Below the pieces are notes generated by a model. It ran no database searches. It saw only the letters and a list, made by a program, of their open reading frames with translations, and was not told where the DNA came from. Below are positions 60,245 to 64,000 of a DNA stretch of 64,000 nucleotides, piece after piece (within the stretch, counting starts at the first letter, position 1; the number at the start of each line of letters is the position of its first letter). Origin of the DNA: JAVBMJ01 sp031551275 (GTDB lineage Bacteria; Bacteroidota; Bacteroidia; Bacteroidales; Rikenellaceae); contig JAVBNX010000004.1 of the NCBI GenBank assembly GCA_031551275.1, positions 124,001 to 188,000 of the forward strand, given 5' to 3'. Position numbers and translations under genes: made by a program.

Positions 60245-61422
60245 AAAAGACGATTTTGATCGCCATACTCGCCGCAACGGCCCTGGCCGGGTGCGCCGAG
60301 AAGAAGATCCAACAGACCAACAACCCCTTGCCCGACTGGGCGTTCGGCGGCTTCGTCCGGGCGCAGACCAATCCGGTGATCAACCCCGATACCGCGTCGG
60401 TCTTCTTCTGCCCGATGCAGAACCGCGAGATGCGCTGGGAGGAGAGCGAAACGTTCAACCCGGCCGCCGTGGTCAAGGACGGAAAGATCGTCGTGCTCTA
60501 CCGCGCGGAGGACAACACCGCCCAGGGGATCGGCATGCGCACCTCGCGCATCGGTTACGCCGAGACCACCGACGGGATTACCTTCGACCGCCGTCCCGAA
60601 CCGGTCATGTACCCGGGCGAGGACAGCGGCAAGCGCTGGGAATGGATGGCGGGCTGTGAAGACCCGAGGGTCGTGGTCACCGAGGAGGGCCTCTACGTGA
60701 TGACCTACACCGGCGGCGAACGCTTCGACACCCCGGCCCCCTACGCGATCGCGCGCCTCTGCATCGCCACCTCGCGCGACCTGCTCACCTGGGAGAAGCA
60801 CGGTCCCGCCTTCACGCAGGCTTACGACGGCAAGTTCCGCGACGCTTGGACCAAGTCGGGCTCGATCGTCACCAGGATCGTGGACGGGAAGCAGGTCGTC
60901 GCCAAGATCAACGGCAAGTACCTGATGTACTGGGGCGAGGCGATGGTCAACCTGGCCACCTCGGACGACCTGGTCAACTGGACCCCCGCGGTGGACGAGG
61001 GCGGCAACCTCAAACCGGTGATGAGTCCCCGCGAAGGCTACTTCGACGCCACGCTGACCGAGTGCGGCCCCCCGGCGGTCATTACCGACAAGGGAATCCT
61101 GTTGATCTACAACGGTAAGAACGCCGAAAACGGCGACAAGCGCTTCCCCGCCCAATACTATTGCGGAGGCCAGGCGCTGTTCGACCTCGACGATCCCGAA
61201 AAACTGATCGAGAGGCTCGACAGCCCCTTCTACCTGCCGTGCGCGGAGTTCGAAAAGACCGGCCAGTACGTTTACGGCGGCCTGTTCATCGAAGGTCTGG
61301 TCTTCTACAACGGCAAGTGGTACCTCTACTACGGGTGCAGCGACTCCCACGTGGCTGTGGCGGTTTATGATCCGGCCCTGAAAGCCGACGGCGATCCGCT
61401 GCCCGAAAAACCGATCCGCTAA
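60241..61422 (+). CDS. GH130 family lipoprotein (beta-mannoside phosphorylase or hydrolase)
   Basis: 393 aa, lipobox LAGC (Cys18), so exported and lipid-anchored. GH130 five-bladed propeller: NPAAVVKDGKIVVLYRAED (about 73-91), GCEDPRV (139-145) with the catalytic aspartate Asp141, DKRFPAQYYCGGQALFDLD, and an ADGDPLPEKPIR end. Cytoplasmic GH130 enzymes are mannosyl-glucose or mannobiose phosphorylases. Exported ones in Bacteroides have been described as hydrolases of beta-1,2-mannosides, because phosphate is scarce outside. Signal peptide plus beta-mannosidase neighbour argue for hydrolysis here; substrate inference only. Confidence 0.88.
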   Translation: MKKTILIAILAATALAGCAEKKIQQTNNPLPDWAFGGFVRAQTNPVINPDTASVFFCPMQNREMRWEESETFNPAAVVKDGKIVVLYRAEDNTAQGIGMRTSRIGYAETTDGITFDRRPEPVMYPGEDSGKRWEWMAGCEDPRVVVTEEGLYVMTYTGGERFDTPAPYAIARLCIATSRDLLTWEKHGPAFTQAYDGKFRDAWTKSGSIVTRIVDGKQVVAKINGKYLMYWGEAMVNLATSDDLVNWTPAVDEGGNLKPVMSPREGYFDATLTECGPPAVITDKGILLIYNGKNAENGDKRFPAQYYCGGQALFDLDDPEKLIERLDSPFYLPCAEFEKTGQYVYGGLFIEGLVFYNGKWYLYYGCSDSHVAVAVYDPALKADGDPLPEKPIR

Positions 61423-61443
61423 CCCCAATCCATCCCCGCTGCC

Positions 61444-62640
61444 ATGAATACGACCGCAAAACCAACCCTGAAAGCCCTGCTGCCCGTCCTGTTCGCGTTC
61501 TTTGTGATGGGCTTCGTCGACATCGTCGGGACCGCGACCAGCAACATCAAGGCCGACCTCAACCTGAGCAATTCGCTGGCCGGACTGCTGCCCAACTTCA
61601 TCCTGATCTGGTTTTTGTTCCTCTCGGTCCCTTTCGGGTTGATGATGAACCGCATCGGGCGCAAGACCACCGTGCAGGTAAGCAACGTGATCACCGTCCT
61701 GGGTATGCTCATCCCCCTGCCCATGGTCCTGGGGTGGATGCCCGTTTCGCTGCCCGTCTACCTGGTAACCTTCGCGTTGCTGGGTATCGGCAACACGATG
61801 ATCCAGGTGGCGCTGAACCCCCTTTTGACCAACGTCTCCTCTCCCCAACGGCTGGCGGGCAACATGACCCTCGGCCAGTTCGTCAAAGCCCTCTCGTCGC
61901 TCTCCGGGCCCCAGATCGTGCTCTTCGCGACGGTCGGCCTGGGCGACTGGAACTACGTGTTTTTGATCTACGCCGGGATCACCCTGCTTTCGATGCTTTG
62001 GCTCGGCATAACGCAGATCCCGAAAGAGTCCGCATCCGGACAGGGAGCCACGTTCGCCTCGGCGTTCGGCCTTTTGGGCGATAAGTTCCTGCTGTCTCTG
62101 TTCTTCTGCATCCTTTTGATCGTGGGGATCGACGTGGGGCTCAACTTCTTCATCCCGGTCATTTTCAAGGATGTCTTCGGCGCGGAGCACGCCACCAGCG
62201 TCAACACGCTCTACTTCGGGGCACGGGCCGTGGGCTCGTTCCTCTGCGCGATGATGCTCACCAGGATCCCCGCCAAAAAGATCTTCCCGTGGACGATGGC
62301 CGTGGCCATGGCCGCCTACGCGGTAATGATGTGGCTGGCCTGGACCCCGACCGACGCGATGTGGGTGCGCACGCTCTTCTGTCTGCTCTTCCTGCCCGTC
62401 GGCTTCGCGACAGCCAACGTCTTTGCCATCGTCTTCTCGTTCGCCCTCAACCACAAACCCGAACAGGCCGACGCCATCTCCTCGCTGCTGATCATGGGCG
62501 TGGCGGGCGGCGGGGCCGTCACTTTTATCATGGGCCTGATCGCCGACGGGATCGGCATCGTGGGCGGAATGTCGGTGCTGATGTTCTGCATGGCCTACAT
62601 CCTGGTCGTATCCCTGCGCCTGCGCAACAAAACGGTTTAA
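61444..62640 (+). CDS. MFS sugar permease (FucP/FHS-type)
   Basis: 398 aa with about 12 membrane helices. Similar to the fucose-galactose-hexose/H+ symporter branch common in Bacteroidales loci (NagP, MFS sugar porters). The N-terminal helix FAFFVMGFVDIVGTATSNIKADL (with Asp) and the loop NRIGRKTTVQVS (MFS motif A-like) are visible. Imports a monosaccharide released in the periplasm through the inner membrane, supplying the ROK kinase. Which sugar is not shown by sequence. 21 bp after the GH130 gene, 3 bp before the isomerase. Confidence 0.85.
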   Translation: MNTTAKPTLKALLPVLFAFFVMGFVDIVGTATSNIKADLNLSNSLAGLLPNFILIWFLFLSVPFGLMMNRIGRKTTVQVSNVITVLGMLIPLPMVLGWMPVSLPVYLVTFALLGIGNTMIQVALNPLLTNVSSPQRLAGNMTLGQFVKALSSLSGPQIVLFATVGLGDWNYVFLIYAGITLLSMLWLGITQIPKESASGQGATFASAFGLLGDKFLLSLFFCILLIVGIDVGLNFFIPVIFKDVFGAEHATSVNTLYFGARAVGSFLCAMMLTRIPAKKIFPWTMAVAMAAYAVMMWLAWTPTDAMWVRTLFCLLFLPVGFATANVFAIVFSFALNHKPEQADAISSLLIMGVAGGGAVTFIMGLIADGIGIVGGMSVLMFCMAYILVVSLRLRNKTV

Positions 62641-62643
62641 CGT

Positions 62644-63237
62644 ATGTCAACCATCGAAATCATCCAAGGGGAGTTCGCCCAGGCGCGGCGACTGCTCGAC
62701 AGCTTTTGCGCCGATCCCGCCACGTGGGAAAAGATCGCGGCGGCGGGCGATCTGATCGTCTCCACTTTGCGCTCCGGCGGCAAAGTGATCGCCTGCGGCA
62801 ACGGGGGCTCCTATTGCGACGCGATGCACTTCGCCGAAGAGCTTTCGGGACGCTACCGTTGCAACCGCCCCGCGCTGGCCGCCATCGCCGCGAGCGACGG
62901 CGCCCACATTACCTGCGCGGCCAACGACTTCGGATACGACGAGATCTACGCCCGTTTTATCGAGTCCGTGGGCCGTCCCGAGGATCTGGTCATGCTGTTC
63001 ACCTCGAGCGGCAACTCCAAAAACCTGCTCCGCGCTGCCGAACAAGCCCATAGCCAGGGTATCGCCGTGTTGGGCCTGACCGGAAGGACCGGAGGCCCCC
63101 TCGCCCCCCTGTGCGACGTGGAGGTCAGGGTTCCCTGGGAGGGTTACGCCGACCGCGTCCAGGAGATCCACATCAAGATCGTCCACACGCTGTTGCACTA
63201 CGTGGAGATCGAAATGGGCTTTACCCCCAAAGAATAG
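62644..63237 (+). CDS. SIS-domain sugar-phosphate isomerase, GmhA type
   Basis: 197 aa. Strong resemblance to GmhA, which interconverts D-sedoheptulose-7-phosphate and D-glycero-D-manno-heptose-7-phosphate: GNGGSYCDAMHFAEELSGRYR (residues 52-72) is the active-site/zinc segment, FTSSGNSKN the phosphate loop, and IHIKIVHTLLHYVE at the end contributes the catalytic His. GmhA's usual partners (HldE, GmhB) are absent; instead it ends a carbohydrate catabolic operon with a sugar kinase. Likely used in the degradative direction, or on a related hexose-6-phosphate such as mannose-6-phosphate. It lies 3 bp after the permease gene. Confidence 0.85.
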   Translation: MSTIEIIQGEFAQARRLLDSFCADPATWEKIAAAGDLIVSTLRSGGKVIACGNGGSYCDAMHFAEELSGRYRCNRPALAAIAASDGAHITCAANDFGYDEIYARFIESVGRPEDLVMLFTSSGNSKNLLRAAEQAHSQGIAVLGLTGRTGGPLAPLCDVEVRVPWEGYADRVQEIHIKIVHTLLHYVEIEMGFTPKE

Positions 63238-63257
63238 ACCTTGAGATTCATGCTAAA

Positions 63258-63290
63258 GAGGCCCGTAGCGATTGCGCTGCGGGCCTCCTT
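63258..63290. terminator. Bidirectional intrinsic terminator closing locus B
   Basis: GAGGCCCGTAGCG (63258-63270) / CGCTGCGGGCCTC (63275-63287), 13-bp stem with one G-U pair, loop ATTG. It lies in the 66-bp gap between the convergent isomerase and LacI-type genes. U-runs are short (CTT on plus; TTTAGC on minus), so efficiency may be moderate. Confidence 0.75.
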
Positions 63291-63303
63291 ATGCTGTCCG
63301 GCG

Positions 63304-64000
63304 TCAATCCCTGAACGTCAGCGTGGTCGGGATCATCGTCGCCCTTTTTACGAACGCGGGGCCGTTTTTATCGACCTTGCTGCGGATGTTGTCGAGCAGG
63401 ATATGGACCGTTTCGCGCCCCATCGCCTCGACCGGGATGCGGGCCGTATTGATCTTCGGGGCGAGGGCCCTGAAGGCCGACACCTCGTGGATGCACGCCA
63501 TTTGGAAGCGCCCCGGGTCGATTCCCCGCTGGGTCATGTAGATCAGCGCCTCGACCGCCAGGATGTGCGAAATGAAGAAGAACGCGTCCACGTCGGGCCG
63601 CGTGCGGAAGATTTCATCCATCACCGCCACCGTGTTGTTCTCGAAGTTGGCGAACAGGGCCGTCCATTTCAGCCCCGGATCGGGCTCGAGCCCATGCTCC
63701 CGGTAGGCGCGGCAGTAGCCCTGGTAGCGCTGCTGGAGAATCAGCAGGTGGGGGTTGGTGGTAATGGCGGCGATGTTGCGCGCACCTTTGTCGAGCAGGT
63801 GGTCGATCAGTTTGTAACTGCACTCCTCGTTGTCCATCACCACGTAGTTGGTGTCGATGTCGGCGAAGTAACGGTCGAAAAGCACAAACGGGAAATCGTC
63901 GTCCAGCATCGCCTGCACGCTTAGCGGGGAGAGCTTGGTGGGGGCGAGGATGATCCCGTCCACCTGCTTGGCCCGGAGCATGTCGATCATGCGGGTCTCC
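63304..64000 (-). CDS. LacI/GalR-family transcriptional regulator, C-terminal part (cut by window edge)
   Basis: About 232 residues visible; the N-terminal helix-turn-helix lies outside the window. The frame is open to the edge (ETRMIDMLRAKQVDGIILAP), showing the usual ligand-domain segment that follows the DNA-binding region. Other landmarks are FPFVLFDRYFADIDTNYVVMDN and DAFFFISHILAVEALIYMTQRGI, and the C-terminus IPTTLTFRD. It binds a sugar or sugar-phosphate and probably controls the adjacent locus B through the LacI-type sites at 45774 and 45903. The distance of about 17 kb is large, and binding is inference. Confidence 0.85.
   Translation of the reverse strand, partial: ETRMIDMLRAKQVDGIILAPTKLSPLSVQAMLDDDFPFVLFDRYFADIDTNYVVMDNEECSYKLIDHLLDKGARNIAAITTNPHLLILQQRYQGYCRAYREHGLEPDPGLKWTALFANFENNTVAVMDEIFRTRPDVDAFFFISHILAVEALIYMTQRGIDPGRFQMACIHEVSAFRALAPKINTARIPVEAMGRETVHILLDNIRSKVDKNGPAFVKRATMIPTTLTFRD

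Noticed and set aside
57638..60277. Long minus-strand open frame of about 879 codons
   Set aside because: Antisense to the GH2 gene, with no recognisable domain and shadow-like composition.

Overview
The window is a high-GC stretch of a Bacteroidota chromosome, most likely order Bacteroidales and possibly Rikenellaceae/Alistipes-like. The evidence is two SusC/SusD pairs, a Mfa/FimA-type fimbrillin locus, DUF4301 and TamL proteins, a V-type ATPase operon with the DUF2764 subunit, -7 promoter boxes of the form TAnnTTTG, and very few Shine-Dalgarno sequences. The genus is inferred from GC and gene content only.

Layout. (1) 1-5938, minus: V-ATPase operon, ntpE-DUF2764-ntpA-ntpB-ntpD-ntpI, with ntpI cut by the window edge; its leader is a 164-bp imperfect palindrome. 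(2) 6110-7546, minus: DUF4301 protein. (3) 7697-11443, plus: MATE exporter, murB, tilS. (4) 11773-12219, minus: YhcH/TabA-like protein. (5) 12337-20902, plus: RND efflux adaptor, pump and TolC channel, nitroreductase, TamL. (6) 20996-21068: initiator tRNA-Met with a textbook promoter and terminator, then an AT-rich patch holding a phage-type gene. (7) 22137-28086, plus: fimbrial operon (OmpA/DUF3575, DUF5119, fimbrillin, large fimbrillin with a FISUMP-like C-terminus).

(8) 28076-45471, minus: polysaccharide utilisation locus A. It holds an ECF sigma factor, FecR anti-sigma, STN-type SusC, SusD, three secreted WbsX/GH99-like proteins, an InlB/BspA-type lipoprotein, a GH106-like protein and a GH106 protein. 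The likely substrate is a glycan containing alpha-mannosyl-like and rhamnosyl-like linkages.

(9) 45984-63237, plus: locus B, divergent from locus A. It holds a ROK kinase without the family's zinc cysteines, STN-less SusC, SusD, two FIVAR/LamG lipoproteins, a clan GH-A glycosidase, a UroD-like methyltransferase, a GH2 beta-mannosidase-like enzyme, a lipoprotein GH130, an MFS sugar permease and a GmhA-type sugar-phosphate isomerase. A convergent LacI-family regulator (63304-64000, incomplete) closes it, and two near-palindromic LacI-type operators lie before its first gene.

How it fits together: locus A carries the sigma/anti-sigma signalling of an STN-type SusC. Locus B has no STN domain and appears to be LacI-controlled. 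Locus B's enzymes suggest release of beta-mannoside-like sugars at the surface or periplasm, import by the MFS permease, phosphorylation by the ROK kinase and isomerisation by the GmhA homologue. A kinase plus GmhA is the set expected for catabolism of a manno-heptose (to sedoheptulose-7-phosphate) or, less unusually, of mannose. This is the most interesting hypothesis in the window.
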